DNA of 64,000 nucleotides from Halopenitus persicus (GCF_900107205.1 NZ_FNPC01000004.1:1-64000); one strand, 5' to 3'. Shown: positions 17,205-26,413, counted from the stretch's first letter. Numbers and translations are program-made. The notes: a model not told the origin generated them from the letters alone.

Positions 17205-17220
17205 AGTTTGGAACCAAACT
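17205..17220. promoter_or_regulatory. Palindromic operator candidate for HxlR regulator
   Basis: AGTTTGG-AA-CCAAACT, 7-bp perfect arms, lies between the divergent VOC and HxlR genes, directly upstream of the HxlR TATA box (17223-17229). HxlR proteins bind DNA as dimers to such dyads. Most likely the autoregulatory and target operator. Confidence 0.65.
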
Positions 17221-17256
17221 GACTTATAGATACGGTTATAAATGTGTGACCAGGTT

Positions 17257-17613
17257 ATGACGACCCAACCACCGGAAACGGACGGCGAGACGCAGTCCGA
17301 CGTCGAGCGGCGCAATGCGGACGTCTGTAACGTCGTTGGAGCGGTCGAAGCGGTGGGGTCGAAGTGGAAGCTCGTCGTCCTCAACGACCTCCGGGAGGGC
17401 GAGAAGCGGTTCAACGAACTCAAGCGGTCGACGGGAGCGAGCTCGTACACGCTGTCCCGCGTCCTCGAGGATCTGGAGGCCGACGGCTTCCTCGACAACC
17501 GCAAGGAGCTGGAGTCGCCGGTCGCCAGCTACTACGCGCTGACCGAGAAGGGGAGCGAACTCTGCCCCGTGTTCGACGCCCTGGACGAGTGGGGAACGAA
17601 CTGGCTGGAGTGA
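17257..17613 (+). CDS. HxlR-family winged-helix regulator
   Basis: 118 residues from ATG 17257. VCNVVGAVEAVGSKWKLVVL holds the conserved HxlR cysteine (residue 24) followed by the GxKW helix start; GEKRFNELKRSTGASSYTLSRVLEDLEADGF is the recognition region. A second Cys is near the C-terminus (SELCPVFD). The conserved N-terminal Cys senses quinones, aldehydes or oxidants in related regulators. The upstream in-frame ATG at 17242 overlaps a TTATAAA element and is less likely; CTTATAG at 17223-17229 gives the right distance for 17257. Divergent from the VOC gene across a palindrome. Confidence 0.85.
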   Translation: MTTQPPETDGETQSDVERRNADVCNVVGAVEAVGSKWKLVVLNDLREGEKRFNELKRSTGASSYTLSRVLEDLEADGFLDNRKELESPVASYYALTEKGSELCPVFDALDEWGTNWLE

Positions 17614-17796
17614 CGTCCGCCGCCGCATCCACGCGGTGGATCCTTCGTGCGGTACGAGTCCTCTCTGTGGCGGGAGTCTCGCCACTGACGGGCGGTCTCG
17701 GAGCTGTGAGGTAACCGTTTTCAGTCACTTCCCCAGTGTTTTCGCCCTATTTATACGCGTTTATGAATTGGATATCATTTCATCCTGCCGAAGATA

Positions 17797-17803
17797 TTTA
17801 TAA
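17797..17803 (+). promoter_or_regulatory. TATA box of aldehyde dehydrogenase gene
   Basis: TTTATAA is centred 26 nt before ATG 17826 in an unusually AT-rich stretch (about 17730-17825). It marks the leaderless start and rules out the upstream in-frame ATG at 17736. Confidence 0.65.
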
Positions 17804-17825
17804 TGTAGTGTCATTAACACAGCCA

Positions 17826-19265
17826 ATGTCCGTACTCGAGACCACTGGACGGGACCTGTTCATCGACGGCGACTGGACGACCGCGTCGACCGACGAACGG
17901 TTCGCGACGATCGACCCTGCGACGGAAACCGAGATCACGACGGTTGCCGCGGCAACGGCCGAGGACGTCGACCGCGCGGTGACCGCGGCCCGGGAGTCGG
18001 TCCCGGCCTGGCGCTCGAAATCACCCGCCGAACGGAGTCGGATCGTCCACGCCGTCGCGGACCGCATTCGAGACGCCGCGGACGAACTGGCGGCCATCGA
18101 GAGTCGCGACCAGGGGAAACCGCTCGCACAGGCTCGCGACGACGTTGCGGCCGCCGCTCGATACTTCGAGTACTACGCGGGCGCCGCCGACAAGCTCGAG
18201 GGCGACAGCATCCCGCTCGAGGAGGGGAGCCTCAACCTCACCACGCGGGAACCGTACGGGGTCAGCGGCCAGATCATTCCGTGGAACTTCCCGTTGAGCA
18301 TCACTGCCCGTGGGCTGGCCCCGGCGTTAGTCGCCGGGAACACGGTCGTGGTGAAGCCCGCGCCGACGACGCCGCTTTCGGCGCTGTCCCTGGCCGAGAT
18401 CTGTTCCGACGCCGGCGTTCCGGACGGCGTCGTGAACGTCGTCACCGGAGGAGCGGAACCGGGAGCGGCGCTTTCCTCGCACGAGGACGTCGATCAGCTC
18501 ACCTTCACCGGGAGCGTCCCGACCGGCGAAGCGGTAATGCGCTCCGCCGCGGAGACGATCACGCCGGTCACGCTCGAGTTGGGGGGAAAGAACCCCGCCG
18601 TCGTGCTGTCCGACGCCGATCTCGACGACGCCGCGCGCTGGATCGCGACGGGCATCTTCACGAACGCCGGCCAGATCTGTTCGGCGGCCGACAGGGCGAT
18701 CGTTCACGAATCGGTCTACGACGAGTTCATCGACCGCATCGTCGACCGAGCGGAGTCGTACACGCTCGGCCCCGGGCAGGACGATCCCGATATGGGGCCG
18801 CTCAACCACGCCGAGCACTTCGAGTCCGTCCTGGAATACGTCGACGTCGGTCTGGAGGAGGGGGCGACGCTCGAAACCGGCGGCGAACCGCTCGACCGCG
18901 ACGGCCATTTCCTCCGGCCGACGGTGTTTTCGGACGTCGAGAACGATATGCGGATCGCCCAGGAGGAGATCTTTGGGCCGGTTCTTGCGGTGATTCCCTT
19001 CTCCGACCGCGAGGAGGCGGTCGAGATCGCGAACGACGTGGAGTTCGGACTCGCCGGTGGCGTCTTCTCCCGGGACGTCAAACGGGCGTTGAACGTCGCC
19101 CGAGACGTCGATGCGGGAAGCGTCTACGTGAACGAGTGGTTCGGCGGGTCCGTCGAAACCCCGTTCGGCGGAATGGCCAAAAGCGGGATCGGCCGTGAGA
19201 AGGGATTCGAAGCCCTCGATTCGTATCTCCAGACGAAGAGCATCTCGGTCAACCTCGACGAGTAG
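17826..19265 (+). CDS. NAD(P)-dependent aldehyde dehydrogenase
   Basis: 479 residues of the ALDH superfamily, oxidising aldehydes (for example succinate semialdehyde or betaine aldehyde) to acids. Motifs: IIPWNFPLSITARGLAPAL (cofactor site), FTGSVPTGEAVM, catalytic Glu in LELGGKNPAVV, catalytic Cys in NAGQICSAADRAIV, EEIFGPVLAVI, and the C-terminal FGGMAKSGIGREKG. The substrate cannot be fixed from the sequence. It follows the HxlR gene on the same strand after a 212-bp AT-rich gap with its own promoter; a shared aldehyde-stress regulon with the HxlR/VOC pair is a possible inference. Confidence 0.93.
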   Translation: MSVLETTGRDLFIDGDWTTASTDERFATIDPATETEITTVAAATAEDVDRAVTAARESVPAWRSKSPAERSRIVHAVADRIRDAADELAAIESRDQGKPLAQARDDVAAAARYFEYYAGAADKLEGDSIPLEEGSLNLTTREPYGVSGQIIPWNFPLSITARGLAPALVAGNTVVVKPAPTTPLSALSLAEICSDAGVPDGVVNVVTGGAEPGAALSSHEDVDQLTFTGSVPTGEAVMRSAAETITPVTLELGGKNPAVVLSDADLDDAARWIATGIFTNAGQICSAADRAIVHESVYDEFIDRIVDRAESYTLGPGQDDPDMGPLNHAEHFESVLEYVDVGLEEGATLETGGEPLDRDGHFLRPTVFSDVENDMRIAQEEIFGPVLAVIPFSDREEAVEIANDVEFGLAGGVFSRDVKRALNVARDVDAGSVYVNEWFGGSVETPFGGMAKSGIGREKGFEALDSYLQTKSISVNLDE

Positions 19266-19347
19266 GGTCCATTTGCCGCGGTTCGTCGCTGCGGTCCGTC
19301 GCCGCGGGAACCGATCTGTTCAACCCGATCCGGGCCCGATCAGGGGT

Positions 19348-20037
19348 ATGCACGTCACCGTCGAGGTCGTCGGCGAGGGGTCACGCGAGCTCGCCTGCGA
19401 GCCCGAGGACACCTACGCCGACCTGATCCGGTCGGTGGGCTACAGCCCCCAGGAGGCCGCCGCGCTCGTCGACGGATCGCCGGTTCCCGAGGACCGGGCC
19501 GTCGACGCCGACCGCGTGACGGTCCTCCGGCTCATCAAGGGCGGATCCGGACGCGGCCACGCGCCCGAGACGGTCGACTTCGAGGGCGCGAACGTCGGTC
19601 CGGGGCCGGATCCCTTCGTCCTGTCCGGTCTCGAGTCGGACCTGGCGGTCCTGCTGTTCCATCGCGACCATCTCTGCGGGAACTGTCGCACGCAGGTCAA
19701 GACCGTCGTCTCGAGCTACGACTCCCTCCGGGAGGCCGGCGTCGAGGCGGTCTCGATCCTGCCTGAGGACCGCGACCGGGCCGCGGAGTGGGTCGCGGAG
19801 TACGACGTTCCCTACCCCTTCATCGCGGACCCCGAGACCGAGATCGCGAGCCAGTACGGCCAGTCGCGTCGGTTCGGGACGATCGGCCGGCGGATCGACC
19901 TGATCGGCCGGATGCCCGAGGTCGTCCTCGTCGACCTGCGCCGGGAGCCCGAGGTTCTCTGGCGATACACCGGCGCCCATCCCGGCGACCGCCCCGGGAT
20001 CGACGCGATCCTCGAGGAGGTGGCGAAGTTCGCGTGA
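19348..20037 (+). CDS. SAMP2 (ubiquitin-like) - peroxiredoxin fusion protein
   Basis: 229 residues in one uninterrupted frame. Residues 1-66 are a complete beta-grasp domain like the small archaeal modifier SAMP2: MHVTVEVVGEGSRE, DTYADLIRSVGYSPQEA, LVDGSPVPED, and the terminal VLRLIKGG, with Gly-Gly at 65-66, the length I recall for free SAMP2. Instead of a stop codon, SGRGHAPETVDFEGANV leads into a redoxin domain (about 75-229) with LLFHRDHLCGNCRTQV (CxxC), SILPEDRDRAAEWV and PYPFIADPETEIA. Free SAMP2 is conjugated to proteins and used as sulfur carrier via its C-terminal Gly-Gly. Cleavage after Gly66 by a JAMM-type protease is inference. A GNAT gene overlaps the stop by 4 nt. Confidence 0.85.
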   Translation: MHVTVEVVGEGSRELACEPEDTYADLIRSVGYSPQEAAALVDGSPVPEDRAVDADRVTVLRLIKGGSGRGHAPETVDFEGANVGPGPDPFVLSGLESDLAVLLFHRDHLCGNCRTQVKTVVSSYDSLREAGVEAVSILPEDRDRAAEWVAEYDVPYPFIADPETEIASQYGQSRRFGTIGRRIDLIGRMPEVVLVDLRREPEVLWRYTGAHPGDRPGIDAILEEVAKFA

Positions 20038-20576
20038 GATCCCTCTCGAGCGAGCGACTCGTCGCCGACGGCGGCTCCTGGTCCCCGCCGAGCGACCAGC
20101 CCGCGGGAATCGCGATCCGCCGTGCCGACGCGGACGACGTCGTCGACGTGATCCGGGTCCTCGAGGGTGCCCTGCTCGAGATCGACGCTGCGGTCCTCCG
20201 GTCCAGGGTCGGCGATGGGCGCGTGCTCCTCGCGGAGACCGACCCGGCGACCGAGGGCGAACGGACGCGAACCGTGGTCGGGGCGCTCTCCCTCGAATCC
20301 CGTGACGACGATGGCAGTCACGTGGCGGCCGACGACCGGCTTCACATCGACGCCGTGGCCGTCACGCGCCATCGACGCGAGGTCGGGATCGGATCCGCGC
20401 TCGTGCGAGCCGCGATCGACGCGGCCGCGGCACGCGAGGTCGACCACCTGACGGCCGCCTTCGAAGGCGATCTGCGGGAGTTCTACGCCGACCTCGGGTT
20501 CCGGATCGAGCCGATCGAGGGGACGGACCGTCTGCGTGGCATCGTCGACGTCGGGGCACTCGACCGGCGTTCCTGA
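20034..20576 (+). CDS. GNAT-family N-acetyltransferase
   Basis: 180 residues from GTG at 20034, which overlaps the stop of the fusion gene (GTGA), so the two are translationally linked. The GNAT core is visible: IAIRRADADDVVDVIRVLEGAL, LLAETDPATEGE then VVGALSLES, HIDAVAVTRHRREVGIGSALV (acetyl-CoA P-loop region R/Q-x-x-G-x-G/A), and FYADLGFRIE. The acceptor is unknown. Coupling to a SAMP2-peroxiredoxin gene is intriguing because lysine acetylation and sampylation target the same side chain, but a functional link is speculative. Confidence 0.82.
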   Translation: MRSLSSERLVADGGSWSPPSDQPAGIAIRRADADDVVDVIRVLEGALLEIDAAVLRSRVGDGRVLLAETDPATEGERTRTVVGALSLESRDDDGSHVAADDRLHIDAVAVTRHRREVGIGSALVRAAIDAAAAREVDHLTAAFEGDLREFYADLGFRIEPIEGTDRLRGIVDVGALDRRS

Positions 20577-20607
20577 ACGCGTCGTTCCAGCCGGACGAGC
20601 TCCCGGT

Positions 20608-21108
20608 TTATGCTCCCGGCTCACCTCCCAGATCCTGGAGTTTCCGTTGGACCTGCGCGTAGACCTTCGGATGGAGGTTCATCCCCTCGTCGACGAGATC
20701 GTACAGGACGTCGGTCGCCTCCGGCGCCGTCACGTCGCCCGCTTTCGTCCGCTCGAGCAACAACGTTGTCACCCACCAACACTCGATGCCGTGACTCCGG
20801 GCCACCTCGATCAGCCCCTTGTCGTTGGCGAGGAGGATCTCCTCGTCGGCCTCCGCCAGGAGGATCACCGAGGCGTCGCCGACCGCGATCCCCTCCATCG
20901 ACGCGACCTCGTCGGCCGCCGCCGGCGTCTCGTGAACGGTGACGCCCTCCAGGAACTCCTCGAGCGCTGCGGTTCCGCGCTTCCCCTCCGTGAGGACCTC
21001 CTCTCGAACCGCCTCCGTCGTCCGCACGTCGTCGAAGGCGGCCGCGACGAGGTCGAGTCGGCCGACCCACGAAAGGGGGATCAACGCGGACGAATCGACG
21101 ACGACCAT
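20608..21108 (-). CDS. PIN-domain (VapC-like) ribonuclease toxin candidate
   Basis: 166 residues starting MVVVDSSALIPLSWVGRLDL. Acidic PIN residues: Asp5, the Glu in VREEVLTEGKRG, Asp in VGDASVILLAEA and Asp in LLANDKGLIEVARSHG. The family cleaves RNA and is usually held inactive by a linked antitoxin. Here the start codon shares its A with the TGA stop of the upstream small gene (TGATG), typical of toxin-antitoxin operons. The C-terminal 40 residues (DLVDEGMNLHPKVYAQVQRKL) are an extension seen in DUF3368-type archaeal PIN proteins. Toxicity is not demonstrated. Confidence 0.82.
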   Translation of the reverse strand: MVVVDSSALIPLSWVGRLDLVAAAFDDVRTTEAVREEVLTEGKRGTAALEEFLEGVTVHETPAAADEVASMEGIAVGDASVILLAEADEEILLANDKGLIEVARSHGIECWWVTTLLLERTKAGDVTAPEATDVLYDLVDEGMNLHPKVYAQVQRKLQDLGGEPGA

Positions 21109-21401
21109 CAGATTCGGTCGAGGTCGCGCTCGAGGTCCTCGGTCGTGTATCCGACGTCGATCCCCTCCTCGGCGGCGAGCGTCAGCATCTCGACGTACGG
21201 GACGTCCGCGAGTTCCGCCGCCGTCCGGAGCGTGACGCTGTGGTCCCGGAGCCGGTCGAGCGCTTGCTCCCGGCGCCAGTCGTCGAGTCCCTGCCGGATC
21301 AGGCGGCGCAGCACCTCCGACCGGTCGGCGCTCAGCTCCGCCTCCAGCTCGGCGAGCGCCTCCTCGTCGTCCTCGGGAATGCGCGTGGTCACCGTCTTCA
21401 T
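21108..21401 (-). CDS. UPF0175-like antitoxin with N-terminal RHH-type segment
   Basis: 97 residues starting MKTVTTRIPEDDEEALAELE. The first 45 residues look like a ribbon-helix-helix (SADRSEVLRRLIRQGLDDW). The second half, ALDRLRDHSVTLRTAAELADVPYVEMLTLAAEEGIDVGY, matches UPF0175 proteins paired with PIN toxins. Overlap with the PIN gene by one base supports co-translation. The ATG at 21401 is chosen because two CGTTACGA direct repeats follow it immediately upstream, presumably the operator. It probably neutralises the PIN protein and represses the operon. Confidence 0.82.
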   Translation of the reverse strand: MKTVTTRIPEDDEEALAELEAELSADRSEVLRRLIRQGLDDWRREQALDRLRDHSVTLRTAAELADVPYVEMLTLAAEEGIDVGYTTEDLERDLDRI

Positions 21402-21424
21402 CGTTACGAGCAGGTACGTTACGA
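21402..21424. promoter_or_regulatory. Direct repeats CGTTACGA, candidate TA operator
   Basis: CGTTACGA occurs at 21402-21409 and 21417-21424, 15 bp apart, immediately upstream of the antitoxin start; a further GTTAC/GTAAC dyad spans into 21440. Position and symmetry fit autoregulation. Confidence 0.45.
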
Positions 21425-21627
21425 TACGCATTAGTTGTAACGGCAAACGGGACCTCGACTCCGACTGGCCGGGTGGTGGCTGGAAGCACGTCCGCGATAC
21501 CGACGCCATCCGACGTGCCTTTCCGGGTCGACGACGTCAGGACCGGTATGAACGCGCGTTTCGTCAACGGCCGGTTCCCGGAGCGACCTCCAGGGATCGG
21601 GGGGACATTTATGACGGGGAGGCATCC

Positions 21628-22428
21628 ATGACGGGAAAGGACGAGTACTACAATCGCTCCAAACAGGAGGGCTACCGCAGCCGGTCCGCCTACAAGCTCC
21701 AGCAACTCGACGAGACGGCCTCGCTGTTCGACCGGAACGACACGGTCGTCGACCTGGGCGCGGCGCCGGGCGGCTGGCTGCAGGTCGCCGCCGAGCACGT
21801 CGGGGCCGGCGGGACCGTGGTCGGCGTCGACCTCCAGCGCATCCGAGATCTCGATCCGGAGGCGGACGACTGGGGCGACGGCGACGTCGCGAACGTCGAG
21901 ACGATCCGCGGCGATATGACCGAGGCAAAGACCCAGGACCGGCTTCGCGAGACGATCGGCGAGCGCGGCGCCGACGTCGTGGTTTCGGATATGGCGCCGA
22001 ACATGACCGGCGAGTACAGCCTCGACCACGCCCGGTCGGTCCACCTCGCTCGGCAGGCGTTCGAGGTCGCACTGGACCTGCTGACGCCCGGCGGCGACCT
22101 CGTCGTCAAGGTGTTCCAGGGGCGGGACCTGGAGGCGCTCCAGGAGGACATCGAGGCCGAGTTCGAGTACGTCCGCGTGGTCTCCCCGCCCGCCTCGCGC
22201 GACTCCTCCTCGGAGGTGTACCTCGTCGCGAAGGGACGGATGACCGCGCCCGTCGAGACGGGCGACCGGCTGGAGGTCGAGATCGAGGACGTCGGCGACG
22301 AGGGCGACGGGATCGCCACGGTGGACGGCTACACGCTGTTCGTGCCCGGCGCCGAAACGGGCGAGACCGTCGAAGTCGTGGTCGACGACGTCAAGCCGCG
22401 GTTCGGCTTCGCCGAGCGCGTCGACTGA
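21628..22428 (+). CDS. rlmE: 23S rRNA (uridine-2'-O)-methyltransferase RlmE/FtsJ with TRAM domain
   Basis: 266 residues. The FtsJ fold includes YYNRSKQEGYRSRSAYKL (catalytic Lys), VVDLGAAPGGWLQVAAE (SAM motif I), DVVVSDMAPNMTGEYSLDHARS (catalytic Asp), and VVKVFQGRDLEAL with Lys and Glu completing the K-D-K-E tetrad. Residues about 205-262 form a C-terminal TRAM RNA-binding domain (VEIEDVGDEGDGIATVDGYTLFVPGA), common in archaeal members. It methylates the ribose of the A-loop uridine of 23S rRNA. The start is the ATG directly before the conserved N-terminal helix. Confidence 0.93.
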   Translation: MTGKDEYYNRSKQEGYRSRSAYKLQQLDETASLFDRNDTVVDLGAAPGGWLQVAAEHVGAGGTVVGVDLQRIRDLDPEADDWGDGDVANVETIRGDMTEAKTQDRLRETIGERGADVVVSDMAPNMTGEYSLDHARSVHLARQAFEVALDLLTPGGDLVVKVFQGRDLEALQEDIEAEFEYVRVVSPPASRDSSSEVYLVAKGRMTAPVETGDRLEVEIEDVGDEGDGIATVDGYTLFVPGAETGETVEVVVDDVKPRFGFAERVD

Positions 22429-22507
22429 GCGGCGTTGACTGAGCGGCGTCGACCGTCGCCGTCGACGGCGGTTCCGGGACCGAGCCGTTCCCGACCGAGG
22501 GGAGCGC

Positions 22508-22515
22508 TTTTATAT
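22508..22515 (+). promoter_or_regulatory. TATA box of BKACE gene
   Basis: TTTTATAT is centred about 25 nt upstream of the ATG at 22536, indicating leaderless transcription. Confidence 0.6.
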
Positions 22516-22535
22516 TCCGGCTCGGTGGGTCGGGT

Positions 22536-23471
22536 ATGCGTTCGTTCGAGAAGGCGATCATCACGTGTGCGGTCACGGGATCGATCCACGTGCCGACGAT
22601 GTCGCCGCACCTGCCAATCACGCCCGACGAGATCGTCGAGGAGGCCGTCGCGGCCGCCGACGCCGGGGCGAGCATCGTTCACGTTCACGTTCGTGATCCC
22701 GAGACCGGCGAGCCGTCGCCCGACCTCGAGCTGTTCCGCGAGGTCGCGACGCGGATCCGGGAACGCAGTGACGTGATCGTGCAGCCGACCACCGGCGGCG
22801 GGTCGAACATGACCCTCGAGGAACGGGTCCAGGTCGTGCCCGAACTCGAGCCGGAGATGGCCTCCTGCAACATGGGGTCGATCAACTTCGGTCTGTATCC
22901 GATCCTCGAGGCGTACGACGAGTTCGAGCACGAGTGGGAGCGCCCGTTCCTCGAGAACACCCGCGAGTTCGTCTTCCGAAACACCTTCGCGGACCTCGAG
23001 CGGATCATCCCGCTGTTCGCCGAGCACGGAACGATGCCGGAACTCGAGTGCTACGACGTCGGCCACCTCCACAACGCAAAACACTTCCTCGACCGGGGGA
23101 TCCTCGACCCGCCGCTGCACCTCCAGTTCGTGATGGGGATCCACGGCGGGATCGGCGCCGACCCCGAGCATCTCACGCACATGATCCGGACCGCGGAGCG
23201 GCTGTTCGGCGACCGGTACTCCTTCTCGGTGGTCGGGGCGGGCCGGATGCAGTTCCCGCTCACGACACAGGCGATCTCGGCGGGCGGCCACGCCCGGGTC
23301 GGGATGGAGGACAATCTCTACCTCCGAAAGGGCGAGCTTGCGGAACGGAACGCGGACCTCGTCGAGAAGATGGTCCACCAGACCCGCGAGATCACCGGCC
23401 GCGAGATCGCGTCCCCCGACGAGGTCCGGGAGTTCCTCGGTCTCAAAGGCGCCTCGAGCGTCGCCTTTTAA
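22536..23471 (+). CDS. Beta-keto acid cleavage enzyme (BKACE, DUF849)
   Basis: 311 residues. [25 protein letters not shown], the zinc-binding HxH in [33 protein letters not shown], and the Glu in [13 protein letters not shown] are the BKACE landmarks. Members condense a beta-keto acid with acetyl-CoA to give acetoacetate plus a CoA ester; 3-keto-5-aminohexanoate is one known substrate. Which beta-keto acid is used here is not decidable. A glutaryl-CoA-dehydrogenase-like gene lies 5 kb downstream, so a lysine-type degradation link is possible but weak. Confidence 0.9.
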   Translation: MRSFEKAIITCAVTGSIHVPTMSPHLPITPDEIVEEAVAAADAGASIVHVHVRDPETGEPSPDLELFREVATRIRERSDVIVQPTTGGGSNMTLEERVQVVPELEPEMASCNMGSINFGLYPILEAYDEFEHEWERPFLENTREFVFRNTFADLERIIPLFAEHGTMPELECYDVGHLHNAKHFLDRGILDPPLHLQFVMGIHGGIGADPEHLTHMIRTAERLFGDRYSFSVVGAGRMQFPLTTQAISAGGHARVGMEDNLYLRKGELAERNADLVEKMVHQTREITGREIASPDEVREFLGLKGASSVAF

Positions 23472-23608
23472 ACAAGACGTCGTTTGCGCCGTCTTCTGGA
23501 CCACACGATGACGCCCGGTTTGCGGCTCCGACGTCGACGACCGTCCCCCTCGCCTCCCGCCGTTCGACCCCGGAACCCTTTTGCCCGAACGCCAGCCACA
23601 CAACGGTA

Positions 23609-26413
23609 ATGAGCACGCTCGAAGCCGAATACCGCCTCGATTACTTCGAGGAGGAGGGCTTTCATCGTCGGGAGTGTTCCTCCTGTGGCGTCCACTTCTG
23701 GACGCGCGATCCTGACCGAACCACCTGCGGGGAGCCGCCGTGTGCGGACTACAGCTTCATCGACGACCCCGGGTTCGACGAGGCGTACACGCTCGAGGAG
23801 ATACGGGAGGCGTTCCTCTCCTTCTTCGAGGACCACGACCACGAGCGGATCGACCCCTATCCGGTCGCGGCGAACCGCTGGCGCGACGACGTCCTGTTGA
23901 CGCAGGCGTCGATCTACGACTTCCAGCCGTTGGTGACCTCCGGGAAGACGCCGCCGCCGGCGAACCCGCTCGCGATCTCCCAGCCCTGCATCCGGATGCA
24001 GGACATCGACAACGTCGGCAAGACGGGCCGGCACACGATGGCCTTCGAGATGATGGCCCACCACGCGTTCAACGTCCGCGAGGACGCCGACGAGGAGTAC
24101 GCCTACGAGGGCGAGGTCTACTGGAAGGACGAGACGGTCCAGTATTGCGACGAGTTCTTCGAGTCGATGGGGGCGAACCTCGAGGAGATCACCTACATCG
24201 AGGACCCCTGGGTCGGCGGCGGCAACGCCGGCCCGGCGATCGAGGTCATTTATAAAGGCGCCGAGCTCGCCACGCTCGTCTTCATGTGTATGGAGCAGGA
24301 CCCCGACGGCGACTACGAGCTCAAGGACGGGAACACCTACTCCTACATGGACACCTACATCGTGGACACGGGGTACGGCCTCGAGCGTTGGACCTGGATG
24401 AGCCAGGGGACGGCCACGGTCTACGAGGCGATCTATCCCGACGCCATCGAGTTCCTAAAGGAGCACGCCGGGATCGACTACGCCGACGAGGAGCGGGCGA
24501 TCGTCAACCGGGCGGCGAAGCTCGCCGGCCGGCTCGACATCGACGACGTCGACGACATGGAGGCCGCCCGCGGCGACATCGCCGAGAAGCTCGACGTCGA
24601 GGTCGACGAGCTGCGCGACCTCCTCGAGCCGCTCGAGGACATCTACGCGATCGCCGACCACTCCCGGACGCTCGCGTACATGTTCGGCGACGGGATCGTC
24701 CCCTCGAACGTCGGCACCGGCTACCTCGCCCGGATGGTGCTTCGCCGGACCAAGCGGCTCGTGGACACGGTCGGCGTCGACGCCCCGCTCGACGAGCTGG
24801 TCGACATGCAGGCCGAGCGCCTGGGCTACGAGAACCGCGACACGATCCGCGACATCGTCCGCACCGAGGAGCGGAAGTACCGGAAGACGCTCGAGCGCGG
24901 CGCCCGGAAGGTCGAATCCATCGCCGACGAGTACGCCGGCACCGGCGACCCCATCCCCACGGAGACGCTCATCGAGCTGTACGACTCCCACGGGATCCAG
25001 CCGGATATGGTCGCCGAGATCGCCGACGAGCGCGGCGCGACCGTCGACGTCCCCGACGACTTCTACGGGCTCGTTGCCGACAGACACGAGCAGACCGTCG
25101 ACGAGGAGACGGACGAACGCGACGACCGGATCGCGGACCTGCCCGAGACGGAGAAGCTGTATTACGACGACCAGGACCGACTGGAGTTCGAGGCGGTCGT
25201 CCTCGACGTCCTCGAGGTGGAGGCGGACGGTGACGATGCGTCGGAGGACGGCGACGCCTACGACGTGGTCCTCGACCAGACGATGTTCTACCCCGAGGGC
25301 GGCGGCCAGCCCGCCGACCACGGCACGCTGACGGCCGGGGAGACGACCGTCGAGGTCACCGACGTGCAGGCGGTCGACGACGTCGTGCTCCACCGCACGG
25401 ACGGGGATCCCGGAAAGGGCGAGTTCGTTCGGGGGCAGGTCGACGGCGATCGGCGGCGGCGCCTGATGCGGCATCACACCGCGACGCACCTCATCGGCCA
25501 CGCCGCCCGCGAGGTGCTCGGCGACCACGTCCGGCAGGCCGGCGCCCAGAAGGGGCTCGACTCCTCCCGGCTCGACGTCCGTCACTACGAGCGGATCTCC
25601 CGCGAGGAGGTGAAGGCGATCGAGCGCGTCGCCAACGACCTCGTGATGGAGAACCTCCCGGTCGACCAGGAGTGGCCCCACCGCCACGAGGCGGAGGCCG
25701 AACACGGCTTCGACCTCTATCAGGGCGGCATCCCGCCGGGCACGAACGTGCGCTTGATCCACGTCGGCGACGCCGACGTGCAGGCCTGCGGGGGCACGCA
25801 CGTGGGCCGGACCGGCGACATCGGGGCGATAAAGGTCCTCAAGACGGAGCCGGTACAGGACGGCGTCGAGCGGATCGTCTTCGCCGCCGGCACCGCGGCC
25901 CTCGAGGCGACCCAGCGTACGGAGGACGCGCTCGACGACGCCGCGGACGTCCTCGACGTCGACCCGCTCGACGTGCCCGAGACGGCCGAGCGGTTCTTCG
26001 AGGAGTGGAAGGAACGGGGCAAGGAGATCGAGCGGCTCACCGACGAGCTCGCGGCGGCCCGCGCCTCCGGGGGGGCCGACGCCGAGGAGATCGAGCTCGA
26101 CGGGGTGACGGTCGTCGTCCAGCGGCTCGACGCGGACGCGGAGGAGCTCCGCGCCACCGCGAACGCGATGGTCGAGGAGGGAACGGTCGCGGTGCTGGGA
26201 TCGGGACACGACGGCTCCGCCCAGTTCGTCGTCGGCGTCCCGGACGACGTGGACGTCAACGCCGGCGAGATCGTGAGCCGTCTCGCACGGAAGGTCGGCG
26301 GCGGCGGGGGCGGTCCGCCGGACTTCGCGCAGGGCGGCGGCCCGGACGTCGACGCGCTCGACGACGCGCTCGAGTCGGCCGGCGAGACGGTTCGGTCGCT
26401 CCGGCGGGCGTAA
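23609..26413 (+). CDS. alaS: Alanyl-tRNA synthetase
   Basis: 934 residues, archaeal type. The N-terminal region ([18 protein letters not shown]) has a cysteine cluster [24 protein letters not shown]. The class II catalytic core includes [18 protein letters not shown] and [13 protein letters not shown]. The editing domain has [10 protein letters not shown] and QACGGTHVG, the zinc-binding set that hydrolyses Ser- and Gly-tRNA(Ala). The C-terminal C-Ala domain contains [13 protein letters not shown] and a glycine-rich [14 protein letters not shown] loop. Acidic inserts in the beta-barrel (around residue 540) are haloarchaeal. Full length. Confidence 0.96.
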   Translation: MSTLEAEYRLDYFEEEGFHRRECSSCGVHFWTRDPDRTTCGEPPCADYSFIDDPGFDEAYTLEEIREAFLSFFEDHDHERIDPYPVAANRWRDDVLLTQASIYDFQPLVTSGKTPPPANPLAISQPCIRMQDIDNVGKTGRHTMAFEMMAHHAFNVREDADEEYAYEGEVYWKDETVQYCDEFFESMGANLEEITYIEDPWVGGGNAGPAIEVIYKGAELATLVFMCMEQDPDGDYELKDGNTYSYMDTYIVDTGYGLERWTWMSQGTATVYEAIYPDAIEFLKEHAGIDYADEERAIVNRAAKLAGRLDIDDVDDMEAARGDIAEKLDVEVDELRDLLEPLEDIYAIADHSRTLAYMFGDGIVPSNVGTGYLARMVLRRTKRLVDTVGVDAPLDELVDMQAERLGYENRDTIRDIVRTEERKYRKTLERGARKVESIADEYAGTGDPIPTETLIELYDSHGIQPDMVAEIADERGATVDVPDDFYGLVADRHEQTVDEETDERDDRIADLPETEKLYYDDQDRLEFEAVVLDVLEVEADGDDASEDGDAYDVVLDQTMFYPEGGGQPADHGTLTAGETTVEVTDVQAVDDVVLHRTDGDPGKGEFVRGQVDGDRRRRLMRHHTATHLIGHAAREVLGDHVRQAGAQKGLDSSRLDVRHYERISREEVKAIERVANDLVMENLPVDQEWPHRHEAEAEHGFDLYQGGIPPGTNVRLIHVGDADVQACGGTHVGRTGDIGAIKVLKTEPVQDGVERIVFAAGTAALEATQRTEDALDDAADVLDVDPLDVPETAERFFEEWKERGKEIERLTDELAAARASGGADAEEIELDGVTVVVQRLDADAEELRATANAMVEEGTVAVLGSGHDGSAQFVVGVPDDVDVNAGEIVSRLARKVGGGGGGPPDFAQGGGPDVDALDDALESAGETVRSLRRA

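Noticed and set aside
17736-17825. Upstream extension of aldehyde dehydrogenase (in-frame ATG at 17736)
   Set aside because: It crosses the TATA box at 17797 and has an atypical AT-rich composition; family N-termini match the start at 17826.
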